A stretch of 64,000 bases of DNA, taken from contig JANEZZ010000525.1 of assembly GCA_026122225.1 (NCBI GenBank), positions 1 to 64,000 on the forward strand, in the 5' to 3' direction. Origin of the DNA: Heloderma charlesbogerti. Taxonomy: Eukaryota > Chordata > Lepidosauria > Squamata > Helodermatidae. A program made the position numbers and the translations under genes. The notes beneath the pieces are model-generated. The model was not told the origin of the DNA. It made no database searches and worked only from the letters and a program-made list of their open reading frames with translations. Positions 21,011 through 31,540 of the stretch are shown here, in pieces (position 1 is the first letter of the stretch; each line of letters begins with the position of its first letter).

Positions 21011-22110
21011 ACCTGGTAACAGATAGTTTGGCCACAGTTATCCATACTCTGGTCACAGCCTGTCTGAATGACAGCAATGAGTTATTTGTAGCACTTCCTC
21101 TGAAAACAGTTCAGAAGCTTCAGTTAGTAGTGCAGGATACTGTGGCCAGAGTTTTCAGTGGCACTGCTTGCATGGATCATACCTTGGGGGTATGATTGGG
21201 GGTCATACAATCTCAAAAGAACATCACTGGCTACTTATTTGCTTTCAGGCCCAATTCAAAGTGTTGGTGCTTGGGACCCATGAACTTGAATGTGCACCTC
21301 CTCCCATACTAACCTGCCTTGACGTGTAAGGTCATTGGCCAATGCCTTTCTCCAGATGCCATGTCCATCACAGGTGGGGCTTGTTTCAATGAGGGAGAGG
21401 GCTTTCTTGGCAGTGGTAACCCAGCTATTCATTTATAAGCTGCTTTTAAGGGCCAAGCCCTCACAAAGCAACATACACAAAATTCTTGACACAATCATGC
21501 ACTAGGCAGAACACATAAGTATACAGTAGATATAGCAAACAGGTATATGAGAAAACTGCTTTGGAATACACAGCTACCAGTTCTCTTTAGGAAGGCCTAT
21601 GCTGAAGGGGTGAAGTAAATCTCAGATGGAAGGGAGTTCCAAGACTGTGCGGCCACCACTGAGAAGGCCCTGGGTTGGATCCAGACCTAGTCATGTGTAA
21701 AGGAGACCCACTGAAATCAATTGGACTTAAATTGGTCATGACTAACAAGTTCCATTGATTTCAGTGGGTCTACTCTACATATGACTAGGTCTGGATCCAG
21801 CCCCCTGGTTATAATTGCTCACCAAATTATCTGATTTTACCAGCAGGAACACCAGCAGAACATCTGGCACTATGGAATGCCCTCTCCAGGAGGTATGCCT
21901 AGTGCCAGCTGTGCTGTCTTTTAGGGCCCTGACAGAATCTTTGTTAAATTTACCCAGGCATTGAAAAACATTTTTTACCATCTTAAGTATTTAAAACTCT
22001 GACTTTTAATTGTGGTTTTCTCTGCTGGCTGTTTCGTATTTATTTGGTGTTGATTTTCGTAAACTGCCTTGAAATTACTGATAAAAGGCAGTTTATAAAT
22101 GTTTTAAACA
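21011..22110 (+). mobile_element. L2-like LINE 3' half with internal insertions
   Basis: About 21011-21424 encodes a degenerate RT C-terminal region (GCCACAGTTATCCATACTCT, CAGTTCAGAAGCTTCAG, CAGGCCCAATTCAAAGTG). It resumes at about 21835 and ends in the tail CGTAAACTGCCTTGAAATTA, then GGCAGTTTATAAATG near 22110. Between, 21425-21672 looks like a reversed tail of a related element and 21674-21799 is a foldback repeat, so the copy has been disrupted at least twice. Confidence 0.55.
21674..21799. repeat. Foldback repeat with about 50-bp arms
   Basis: The left arm starts GGATCCAGACCTAGTCATG and the right arm ends ATGACTAGGTCTGGATCC. The arms stay complementary for about 50 bp with a few mismatches (CACTGAAATCAAT against ATTGATTTCAGTG) around a short spacer. 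No coding capacity exists. It probably represents a small non-autonomous DNA transposon. Confidence 0.7.
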
Positions 22111-22300
22111 AACTCTAGTTGGAAAGAGTGCAGAAAAGGGCAACTAAGGGAGAAATCCTATGGCCACTAGACGGCCATAGGATATGTTGTTTTCCGGGAA
22201 CCAACCTCCCCTCAATTCCGCACTGCCTCTGAGGCAGTGCGGAACAGCCCCATCCTCCGTGCTTGAAAGAGGAGTGCGGAGCAGCTGGAAAGGGGCATGG

Positions 22301-22616
22301 TGTCAGGGTAGACACTGAGCCCGTAGAATCCCAGAGTAGTTCTGATTCGGAGGAAGAGCAGTCGCTCCTGGGAGAGGAGCGTGCCCCTTTTCCCCAGGGC
22401 CCGCAGCTGACAGAGATTCCTCCCACCAACATTCCTAGATTAGAAAGCAGTCCAGGGAGTGACCCAGCACCGATAGCAGACTGGGTGGATGCGCGGCGCA
22501 GACGCAGAGAGCGGCGCCAAATGGAGAGCGCGGAAAGGAGGCGTAGTGCCCGGTTGGCGCTCAAAGAACGGTTGCGCCCAGAGGATCCAAGGGAAAAGGG
22601 GAGGGATTCTCCCTAG
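22301..22616 (+). pseudogene. Open reading frame inside the solo LTR
   Basis: About 105 codons stay open across the U3 part of the LTR up to the stop at 22614-22616. The frame has an acidic Ser-rich patch (SSSDSEEE), a Pro-rich middle and an Arg-rich end (DARRRRRERRQ, then RRSARLALKERL). The LTR at 62474-63044 has an open frame with the same order of patches (SGSDSEEE, RHRRRAER, WSARLAQRE). This may be the 3' end of an element gene that overlapped the LTR, as occurs in some LTR elements. Function is unknown. Confidence 0.5.
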
Positions 22617-22830
22617 TCCTTATATTCAGGGGTCTGCCAGTAATTGCCTTTCAAACGGGGACCAACTGTTCCAACTTAGGGCATAGGGATGCTGCTGCTC
22701 AGATCTAGTTGCTACCTGTAGAGTTGTTAAGTTGTAAAAGAAGAATAAAGCTTTGAAAAGAATCCCTTTGTCTGCGTCTGGACTTGGCTACTGGATTAGA
22801 CTGAGAGAGCCCTCCAAGGAGCCCTTGACA
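22301..22830 (+). mobile_element. Solo LTR (Gypsy or ERV-like)
   Basis: The 530-bp unit starts TGTCAGGG and ends CCCTTGACA, the short inverted TG...CA ends of an LTR. A TATA-like TATATT is at 22621-22626 and a polyadenylation signal AATAAA at 22744-22749, consistent with U3-R-U5 order on the plus strand. No internal retroviral or Gypsy genes flank it, so it is a solo LTR left by recombination. The flanking CATGG and TGTGG could be a decayed 5-bp duplication. A related LTR lies at 62474-63044. An open frame runs from its start to 22616. Confidence 0.8.
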
Positions 22831-23764
22831 TGTGGCTGGGGGCATTCCAGGGCGGGGAGGGCGGAACTGCCTGTAAGGCACATCCTATGTGTCGTACAGC
22901 AGCCTTCTTCCCCGTTCCGTGGTCCTGTGGCTAGACAGCCGCAATCAGCTGTCTAGCTGAAAAAGCAGGGCAGGAGAAGCACAGAGGGAAGAATCCCCTC
23001 CATGCTTCTCCTGCCCTGCTTTGGATAGGCAGTCACCTCCAAGTTCGGAGGCAGCCACCTATCTCAATAGGATTGCTCCCTAAAATGATCAAGGGGCTGG
23101 AGCAACTCCCCTATGAGGAAAGGTTACAACTTCTGGGACTGTTTAGAGAAAAGGTAAGTAAAGGGAAGACATGATAGAAGCGTACAAAATTATGCATGGT
23201 CTGGAGAAAGTAGATAGGGAGATAATTTTCTCCCTCTCTGATAATACTAGAAACCAGGATCATCTCATGAAGCTGACTGGTGGGAGATTCAGGACAGATA
23301 AAAGGAAGTACTTCTTCACACAGTACATATTTAAACTATGGAATTCACTACCACCAGATGTAGTGATGGCCACCAATTGAGATGGCTTTAAAAAGCGATT
23401 GGACAAATTAATGGGGATAAGGTGACCAATGGCTACTAGTCCTGATGGCTATATGGTACCTTCATAATCAGAGGCAGTATGCCTATGTACAACAGTTGCT
23501 GGGGAACATGGGTGGGAAGATGTTGTTGGACTCATGTCCTGCTTATCGGTTTCCTGTGGGCAGCTGGTTGGCTGCCGTGTGGACAGAATGCTGGACTAGG
23601 TGGACCCTGGTCTGATCCAGCATGGCTCTTCTTGTGTTCTACAGCCCCTTGGCTTTCTGGAAGGAATTGCAGCTGTGTTTCCCCAATGTGAGCTGCTCCA
23701 ACTAAGATGATTTTCAAAGGCCTTGCCCCATGTCCCTTGATACTGTAAGGGAACAAGCATGTAG

Positions 23765-23862
23765 TACAGGGATGAGCAACATGTGGCCCTCCAGATGTAT
23801 TGGCCTACAACTCCCATCAGCCCTTTCCAGCATAGCCAGCAGGGCAATGACATCATAAAAGC
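23765..23862. repeat. Partial foldback hAT-like MITE
   Basis: The block GGGATGAGCAACATGTGGCC, CTCCAGATGTATTGG and CTACAACTCCCATCAGCC is the left part of the CTCCAGATGT foldback family. The complementary right half is not seen. Confidence 0.55.
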
Positions 23863-26040
23863 CTGGTCTGGAAGCACCTTCTGTATCAGCTCTCAGATAG
23901 CTATGGAATAAAATCGCTTTTCAAGGCATACCTTGAATTTGTAATTGCTGGCAGTTTGGAATAGAGATCTATTTCTCACACATATTTGCTCCTATACTTC
24001 CTGACTCATGTGCTGCCAGCCCCTGTTGGAGACATAGGCACCAAGCTGATTGCACTGCTAATGTCATAACTTATTGTGACTTTTACCTACTGATATTGAT
24101 TTTAAATCAGTAGATCTGCACACACTATACTAATAGAAATGGAGAAAAATAGTGACAGCCAATTGCTACAAAATATATTTGCTTTGTATATATAATTGCC
24201 AGCAGCTTTTAACTTGCTTGCTCTAATTGACTAGTGTCTGTTTGTTTACTGCCAAGCTGTGCAAACACTCTTAAATCAATTTACTTCTGTCTCGGTTTTA
24301 GAGCATTGCACTGATTCAGCTGTCAATGTAGTTGGAAACAGAGCTTGGCATCTTAACAAAGGCTCCGCAGAAATCAGAAGACACACCTAGTGACTATATG
24401 CAATACTGACTGGCTGATAATTTTTTTTCAACACACTTGGCAAGGGGGCTGATTAAGTCTTTTCACTGAGCCCCAGCAAACTGGCAGTTGTAAGGGCCAA
24501 TCTAAATGAAATGGCAAGAGATCTGTGATTGGATCTCTTTTTAAAAAATATTTTTAAAACTCACTAATTAATTATCATTTCCCAATCCTGTTACGCAAGA
24601 AGAGATAAAGAATGTCCACACCAGCATACTCCTTTTCTATCTTATACAGAAATATGTTAACACTTCCTCTTACACACACACATATGAATTAGAGCTATGC
24701 ACAAATGGCCTATAAAAATTCTTCACCCTATTTGTGGGCAGAGAAACTGGGGGGACAATTTTACCAAATTTCTCCTAGGGGAGGAAAAATTCACCAGCAG
24801 TTTCTCACAGAGAGGGCTCGCTATTGGCAGGGCTGGTAGCACAGGTTCTTTCTTTTTTCCTTGGGGTTTTTGTTTTATTGTAATGCTTCTGTAGGTGGCA
24901 ACACCATCAACTGTGTTGAGGCTTCTACCTTTATGAGGCAGAATCTTGAATTTCTTTTGGTGGTCTTTTTGAGCTTACCTAATCACTGCTGGGTGGCTGT
25001 GTGTTTTCTCTCTCTGTTCCACATCTCTCCATCACTCTGCAGCCTCCCAGGCCACCTGCACTTCCTGAACTGAAAAGGCCCCATGAGAGGAATTGCCTTC
25101 TGATGTCTTCCTCATGATGGCTTTAGCTGAAGTGTGGGAAGCAGAGGAGGCTACAGGCTGCCACAGAGATTACCCTACAATGACAGGCAGGACACTCATG
25201 CACGTTGCTCAGCCACCTCACAGGTAAGGTAAGCACAAGAACCCCAAACCCAACTCATGGGAATTTCTCCTCCTCTGAATTTCTTTTCGAAAGCCATTTC
25301 TTTTCTATCCGATTGAATGAGAACAGTTGAAAAAAATGTGGGAGACGTTTTTGGCACAGCACTAATACGAAAGGGCCCACAAGCAGCAAAGCCTCCTGGC
25401 CAAAGCGCCAGGTGGATGATCCACCCACCATGCCAGCTTCTCTCATTGGGGAGGATGCGGAGCAGGCAAAGGGGAGCCGACTCAATCCTCTTTGTTCCTC
25501 AGAGTGAAGGGGACTAGGTTGGCTCGGCCTTGCTCTGCTGGGTGGAAAATTGCTCCTCCGCTTGGTGCCTTTGGCTGGGGAGGCAATTGGGAGGGCACGC
25601 GCCTAAGGGAATCCCCACTGGTGTCTTTGATCTGTGATTGGGGATAAAGTGGGGATTACCCTCCATGCTGCTCGCCCTCAGAATTGGGAGGAATTCCGAG
25701 GTGAACAGGGGAATTCAAATTCCTGCTTGATGTCCAGTTACAGATTGGAGAAATAATGGGGACTCCTCTCCCCTTCTCCTCTCTAAGCCCCTGATAGCCT
25801 TCAGGAGACTGGGCTTGGAGAGGTAGCAGGGCTTTGGGAGTGGAGGGGACAGGGCCTGTAGTAGGAGCCTAAGTCTCCACAGGCCAGATGGGGAACTGCT
25901 GCAGGTCAGATTACACTTGCAGGCCAGAGGTTCCCCATCCTTGCACACAGTGGTGGGAAGCAAAAATGCAGCTGACCTCAATGATCCTATGCTCTGCCCA
26001 AGAGATGGCAACCAGTGCATTGGGCAAGACTTAGAAGAGA
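23863..26040. other. Single-copy sequence, no gene seen
   Basis: About 24000-24500 is AT-rich and repeat-free, with a possible conserved non-coding character. From 25250 to 25960 the sequence is GC-richer; GGCCAGAGGTTCCCCATCC near 25922 resembles a hAT-type end, but no partner was located. Short open frames there show no family. Confidence 0.4.
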
Positions 26041-26440
26041 GAGTAGGGTTTTCTTCACACAGAGCTTTTATCCTGTGATTGAGATGGCTCCTTCACGGAA
26101 GTTTGTGGGCTCTTTACATGATGCCGTGACCCTCCAGGGCATCTCCTGCACTAAATGCCTTTGTTCTGTTTTTAAATAGATTGCAGATAATGAGCTATCA
26201 AATTACACAGTTGTGTTCCGCTTGAGCTCCCACCATGAAAAGAGGAAAAACTGCAAGAATAGGAGCGAGATCAATGAAAGATAATGGAAGACTCAGATAT
26301 GGGGAGGAGGAGGGGGAAAGGGGAGGAGGGAAAGGAAGCAGGTGAAAAAGGGAGTCGTCGTGAGTCCGCATTTAAAACGGAAGCAGAAAGCCCCTTTTAA
26401 ACACAGGATTTTAGGCTGGTGTAGAGATGTCCTAAATTTA
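26041..26440. repeat. Dispersed repeat shared with 47915-48065 and 56100-56270
   Basis: The block TTCACGGAAGTTTGTGGGCT, CTTTACATGATGCCG and CCCTCCAGGGCATCTCCTGC matches CTCACGGAAGTTTGCGGATC and the following blocks at 47957-48020 and the reverse complement of 56140-56220. The right side, GGATTTTAGGCTGGTGTAGA, reappears in reverse complement near 63872. It is probably a non-autonomous DNA transposon, but its ends were not established. Confidence 0.5.
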
Positions 26441-26461
26441 GAAGGGGGACTGAGGACGACT

Positions 26462-26850
26462 AGCTGCATTCACACAAAACAATGCCCCAGAATTCCTCCT
26501 GGCTTTATTGTTCACAAGTGAGCATGTGCAATTGCTTCCACTTGGATCCTCTCACCTGTGAGCGTGGCTTCAGTAGCCAGAAACCGACCTGAACCTGAAT
26601 GTGACTCATGAGAAACTCTCAAGACAAGCCAGGAAATGTAAGCCAACTACACATTCTGACTTCAGGCTCTGGCTTGTTAAGAGAGAGACAAACCAGGAGT
26701 CCTGGTGAAGACCTGGTTACTAAAGCTGCTGCCACCAGTGGGAGGAGACGAGCAGGAGCGATCGGTCAGCATGGACCAGCACGTCTGCTTGTGCACAGTA
26801 AGCCAGGATTCTTCAGAATTCTGGCTTATCACTTCATGTGAAATGTGGTT
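26462..26850. repeat. Foldback MITE-like repeat (AAGCCAGAATT family)
   Basis: The left side reads GCATTCACACAAAACAATG and the right side GGATTCTTCAGAATTCTGGC, then TTATCACTTCATGTGAAATG. The interior shares GCTTGTTAAGAGAGAGACAA in reverse orientation with the copy at 8206-8500. No coding capacity is seen. Confidence 0.5.
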
Positions 26851-29050
26851 ATTGTCTTAAATATTCAAGACTTTACTTTTGAAGTCCTCCTGCCTCTGCA
26901 CTGAAATGTCTTTGTGTTATAAAACATGGCACCCTTAGTGGCCACTGTTGTTGCAAGAATATTGTAGAAGGGGGCAAAGACTCTGCAACAAGAGGGCTCC
27001 TGCCCAGTCCAACAATCGTGCAGGAAAATAGCACACATTGCCAAGCCAACATAGGCAACAAAGAACGTAAACCTCTGTTATTATACAGGAAACCGCTGGA
27101 AAATATTAAAGGAAATATAAGGCAAACTAAGGGGGCTTGCCTAGTGGTGGCTATACACAAACAAAAAAACCTTGTTAGCCATCCACTATATTTATCACGT
27201 TGAAGGAACTGGTGGGGGCATTCCACAACATCAGAAATAAATACTTTATATGGCAACAGTAGAGAGTAAAAGTAAAGGGACCCAGATCTGAACAGGACAA
27301 TGTTTTCATAAATGTAATATATGTAAGGGAAATTTTATGGTGAAAGCTTCAGTACGTTCGCTGTCCATAAAGATAACAGAGTAAAATGAAGGGCTTTCTC
27401 ATAGCAATTTTATGTTATTATAAAATAAATCCATAACTGCCATACTAATGTGCGACAGGGTTTTTGTTTTATATATATTGATTTTATTAATTACATTTCT
27501 AATAGCTGAAGCTCCCTTTTAAAAAGCACAATTAAAACAAATATAGTTAACTGCTGTTCATTTAAATGATCTTTAATGATTGCAAAAGTTTGGTAAAAGG
27601 GGATTTTTCAGACGATAAGATTGCTACTGATATTTGTCAAAGTTGTACTGCATGTTGTTTGTGAAAGAGAAAGGAACCTCCTGCCTGCCTATTTTTGTTA
27701 TTTTTCTGGTATTTTTCTGTACAAATTTATTTACACAGGTTAAAGCTGCAGTTACAGATTCTCATACCTATAAAACTGTTGCACTGAGACTCATGTCTTG
27801 ACTAATCCTATTATCTCCCAAAGGGAATCCCATGGCTCTATTTGGATGCCAAACCTGTTTGCTTGAGCAGCCCTCAGAAACCTCCCTGTAATGTCCTGCT
27901 AAGTGGGGAGGAGAATTTTACTTCTCCCTGATTCTCTGGAATTCTTTCTTTTCATTAATTCATCATCATAACTGATGGGCAAAACAAAATAGTAAATTCT
28001 ATAATAATGTTTTAAAAATCAAAAACTGAGAACCCGCAAATCTGTTCCAATAATTAACAGGTAGTTCTGAAAACCACTACATATTGTTTTGCATTTGATG
28101 CAGCCTTTCAAGAGAAGTTAATTTTCCCCCATGGAACTTTATTTTATTTTGTAATAAAGTTAAAAATACAGGCAACAAAAAAGAACAACACACATAACAA
28201 TACATCAAGATCACTAAAGAAGCTCACTGATTATAATGCAATCTTTAATATATCATGGATATGCTTGTGGGACAACTAGAGTAAAACAGCCTAAGGCAAA
28301 GTTCAGTATCTAATTAAATACTGAATATATAAGTTATACAGCATGTATAAGAGGCAGGGGTGTGTGTGTGTGCATTCGTGCGTGTGTGTATCATAGTCAG
28401 AAAAAATATAGGCATCTATACTGGACCGAAATTTGATCAGATATTTGAAGGGCTTCCATGTAGGAAATAAACAGAAACCATAGTGCACTATCTTTTTTAA
28501 AATTAGGATTCCTTGTTTGCTGACTTGCTGAGTATGTTAGTATATAATTGTGTCATTGTAGTCACATGTCAATTTTTAATAACTGTACTTTAGGGGTATT
28601 TGGTGACTTGTTCACTTGCTTGTTAACTATATTCAAGGAATCGTTCAGGGTATTCACCCACAATTTTAAGTTTTCATCTGAATCTTTCAGATATCCCAAT
28701 GCTGTAAGCAAATGGGTCTATTGGTAACCTGTCATATATACAAATCATTTTGTGTATGTGCATTTTTCCATAAAAGACTGAAGGTTATGACATGGCTTTC
28801 AAAAGATTTCTGAGTGGGTGGGATATGTAATAAAACTCTCACCACTTGGTATGTAATTACAATAATTGGCTTATGATATAGTTACAGGTATACCATCATA
28901 AATTACAATTAGGTATATGTAATAACCTGTATTCATCCCAAACAGGGTGGACTGTAGAATTCTCTGAGGAAAATAGTTTGACTGAGGGGTGTTTTGGTTT
29001 CTGGCATAACTACATTAATTGCTAACTGTTGTTCCCAAGTGTTCTACACT
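26851..29050. other. AT-rich single-copy DNA, no gene seen
   Basis: No gene or clear repeat is visible except an L2-like reversed tail fragment near 28135-28200 and a (TG)n-rich patch near 28360-28390. About 27330-27700 is a repeat-free AT-rich block that could be a conserved non-coding element. Confidence 0.45.
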
Positions 29051-29422
29051 AGGATCCAGTTCACACGTTGTCAACAACCTACTGTTTGTTAACTGTGGGT
29101 TGTTGGAAATGCAGGGGGAGCAAGCAAGCTGGTTCTTCCCCGCCTCCTCCTCTTGTGATAAATAACCCTGAGATGCTCTGTTCCTGGGATCCAAACCCAG
29201 AACTCTGTGTTTGTTGGGGGATGAACAACCCAGAGTTCCAGGTTTGGATGTCACGATAAATAACCCAGGGACAGGACATTCTGGGTTGTTTAACTCTGCC
29301 TGGCAGCAGTGGGAGCAGGCAGCCAGCCAGGAACTGGCTCACTCACTCAGTCCCGCTGCATTTTCAACCACCCAACGTTTGTTAACCATCGGTTGTTGCA
29401 ACGTGCAAACTGGATCATTGGT
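29051..29422. repeat. Foldback element with about 60-bp terminal inverted repeats
   Basis: The left end GGATCCAGTTCACACGTTG continues through ACAACCTACTGTTTGTTAAC to GGAAATGCAG. The right end is the near reverse complement: GCATTTTCAACCACCCAACG, then GTTTGTTAACCATCGG and GCAAACTGGATC. An inner pair around GGGATCCAAACCCAGA and CCAGGTTTGGATGTC is also self-complementary. This is a DNA-transposon-like foldback; I could not confirm a target duplication. Confidence 0.65.
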
Positions 29423-29889
29423 GACCTCCGATTCAACTTCTCCATTTCAACCAACTAAGGCCTCACATGTCTCAGGGCTCCCTTATGCCTTGCTATGGCT
29501 GGAGAATAGTTGCTGGCCATTCAACTGAAGTTGGATAGAAACAAGATTGAAATAACAGAAGTGAACAGGCAGTTACACACTGCACTTCCCAGCCACCACC
29601 AGCTCTCTGAGCAGTGTTTGGGGGCAGACCAAGGCATACACCCCCTTCTTTGACTGCTTCTGGGAGGTAGGTATAATGCCTGCAGCCCAGCCTTAATGGA
29701 AAGACTTGTGACCCAAGGATGATATGGACTCCCTACTATTTCCCTTGGCCATGCATATTTTCAGCCTGGAGTGACTGCTACACCTAGAATATCAGTCTTG
29801 TGTTGATGAACAAAACTACCTTTTATTATCTACATATGGTGAGATGACTGCACTCCTATATGTTAGATTGAAACGGTGTAGTCATTCAT
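29423..29889. other. No gene seen
   Basis: Single-copy sequence without recognisable repeat, coding or RNA signal. Confidence 0.45.
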
Positions 29890-30450
29890 AAAGTTGTTGT
29901 TATTGTTATTATATTTCTATACCACCCCATAGCCGAAGCTCTCTGGGTGGTTTACAGAAGTTAAGTGAGCAATCCTATGGCTGCTAGACAGCGGCTAGAC
30001 AGCCATAGGATATCTGGTTTTCCAGGAGCCCACGGTCCAAGGTCAGTTCCTGGAGAACCGACCTCCCCATGCTTCTGTGCTGCCTCGGAGGCAGCGGGGA
30101 ACAGCCCCATGACCCGCACTTGCAAGGGGAGTGCAGAGCGGCCAAAAAGGGGCATTCCTGGAGGGCGTTCCAGGGTGGGGAGGGCAGAAATGCCTGTATG
30201 ACATATCCAATGTGTCACACAGAAGCCTCCTCCCCCGCTCTGCCCCCCCGCGGCTAGACAGCCGCAATCGGCTGTCTAGCCGAAAATGCAGGGCAGGAGA
30301 AGTGCAAAGGGAACGATCCCCACCGTGCTTCTCCTGCCCTGCATTGGATAGGCTGTCGCCTCCAAGCCGCCTATCTGAATAGGATTGCTCCCTAAAACAT
30401 TAAAATACAATATACAAAGCTTAAACACCATTTACAAAGTTGAAGCTAGA
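29890..30450 (-). mobile_element. L2-like LINE tail, split by a Harbinger-like MITE
   Basis: The left part (29890-29964) reads ATTTCTATACCACCCCATAG, then CCGAAGCTCTCTGGGTGG and TTTACAGAAG, the reversed 3' tail of the L2-like family. It resumes after 30393 as AAAACATTAAAATACAATAT. The interruption is the MITE copy C. Confidence 0.65.
29965..30392. mobile_element. Harbinger-like MITE copy C
   Basis: The 428-bp unit starts GTGAGCAATCCTATGGC and ends AATAGGATTGCTCCC, giving terminal inverted repeats of about 14 bp. TAA flanks it on both sides (29962-29964 and 30393-30395). Inside it has paired blocks around CTAGACAGCCATAGGAT and CGGCTAGACAGCCGCAATCG, and GCAGGGCAGGAGAAG paired with CTTCTCCTGCCCTGC. 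It is the cleanest copy of the family and encodes no transposase. Confidence 0.85.
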
Positions 30451-30547
30451 CTCTAGTAAAACTGTTTTCATGAAGATGCTCTTGATGATTCTTTGGAAGT
30501 TCCGGCTGGTACAGACATTGGAAAGACCAAACAGGATCAATTAAATC

Positions 30548-30672
30548 TTGTTGTTGTTCAGTCGTTCAGTCGTGTCCGACTCTTCGTGACCCCATGGACC
30601 ATAGCACGCCAGGCCTTCCTGTCCTCCGCTCTCTCCCAGAGTGTGCTCAAGTTCATATTCATTGCATCGATG
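30548..30672 (-). mobile_element. BovB tail, 5'-truncated fragment
   Basis: About 125 bp of the BovB 3' end on the minus strand, from TGTTGTTGTTCAGTCGTTCA to CATATTCATTGCATCGATGA. Coding content is only the last 30 or so codons. No target duplication is obvious. Confidence 0.85.
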
Positions 30673-30739
30673 AACCAATAATTATTCACTAACTGATTAA
30701 TCTCCAAGCATGTTTACCTCACTCTTTTATTTTAAATTA

Positions 30740-31540
30740 TTTTTAGGCTGCCTTTAGGCTAAAACCCACTCCAGGTGGCATACAGGATAAAATATCAGAA
30801 CAGTATACAAATAGGGAATTAAAATACAATAAAACAGATTACAAAGATAATCAGAGTAGGTAGTAAAATGGAAAACGTGAAAAAACACAAATCCAGATAC
30901 AAAACAGAGAAATAACACAGCATAATTGGTTTAAAAGTCATTAAAAAGGGCCAATGATTCACTGAAATAAAATAGCCTTTGCTACCTGCCTGAAAGCCAA
31001 CAAAGATGGAGCCAAGAATGTGTTTCCTTGAGAAGGTGTTTCCTAAGTCTTGGCAGCACCACACAAAAGGTCCTGCCCTTTGTGCTTGCCCACTGCACCT
31101 CTAAGTGGCAAGGGAATACAGTGGAAGGCCTCTGAAGTTGATCTTGGTGTTCAGACAGGTACATATGGGAACTACCCTGGTGCTAGGCCTTTCTGGGCTT
31201 TAAATCTCAAAACTGGCACTTTGAATTGAGCCTGGAAATAAACCAGGAGCTCATGAAGATACACGTAATACAGCAGTAATAGGATCCAAGATGCTGGCCC
31301 CAGATAATCATCTGGCAGTTGCATTTTTATACATTTTTTAATCCTCTTCAAAGCCATCCCTGTGTACAGTCAGTGCATAACAGTAATCCACTCTAGATGT
31401 GACTAGGGCATTAAGGACCAAAGTCAAGCCTGATCTTGCCAGAAAAGGGGTAATGCAGAATCTTGCCAATTCATTTAGTACCTTCTCACCATGTTAGGGG
31501 GCAAAAAGAGGGAGCTCACAAATGCACCATCTCCTTGCAG
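30740..31540 (-). mobile_element. Probable L2-like LINE, degenerate
   Basis: The left part is a reversed tail (TTTAGGCTGCCTTTAGGC, CAGGTGGCATACAGGATAAA). The right part has ACTGGCACTTTGAATTGAGC and CAGTAATCCACTCTAGATG, blocks typical of a long squamate repeat that accompanies such tails; 40530-40700 shows a related block. No reading frame survives. Confidence 0.45.

Larger units (their letters stand above)
22148..23080. mobile_element. Harbinger-like MITE copy B, carrying a solo LTR
   Basis: The left end GGGAGAAATCCTATGGCC and the right end AATAGGATTGCTCCC form terminal inverted repeats. TAA occurs on both sides (22145-22147 and 23081-23083), the 3-bp duplication expected of PIF/Harbinger elements. 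Interior blocks match copies A and C, including GGGGCATTCC and CAGCCGCAATCAGCTGTC. The host CR1 sequence reads continuously when the element is removed. A solo LTR at 22301-22830 lies inside it. Confidence 0.8.
22113..23642 (+). mobile_element. CR1 LINE 3' end, split by a nested insertion
   Basis: The CR1 parts are 22113-22147 and 23081-23642. Joined conceptually, the flanks continue across the insertion as CAGAAAAGGGCAACTAA and AATGATCAAGGGG. The downstream part encodes the CR1 RT C terminus at 23171-23380: MIEAYKIMHGL, then LTGGRFRTDKRKYFFTQ and LWNSLPPDVV. It ends with the 3' untranslated sequence GGTCTGATCCAGCATGG and CTTCTTGTGTTC. It is a 5'-truncated, non-functional copy. Confidence 0.85.

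Noticed and set aside
22263..22616. Host gene encoding an acidic/Arg-rich protein
   Set aside because: The frame lies within an LTR that has TG...CA ends and a polyadenylation signal, and a relative sits in a second LTR.
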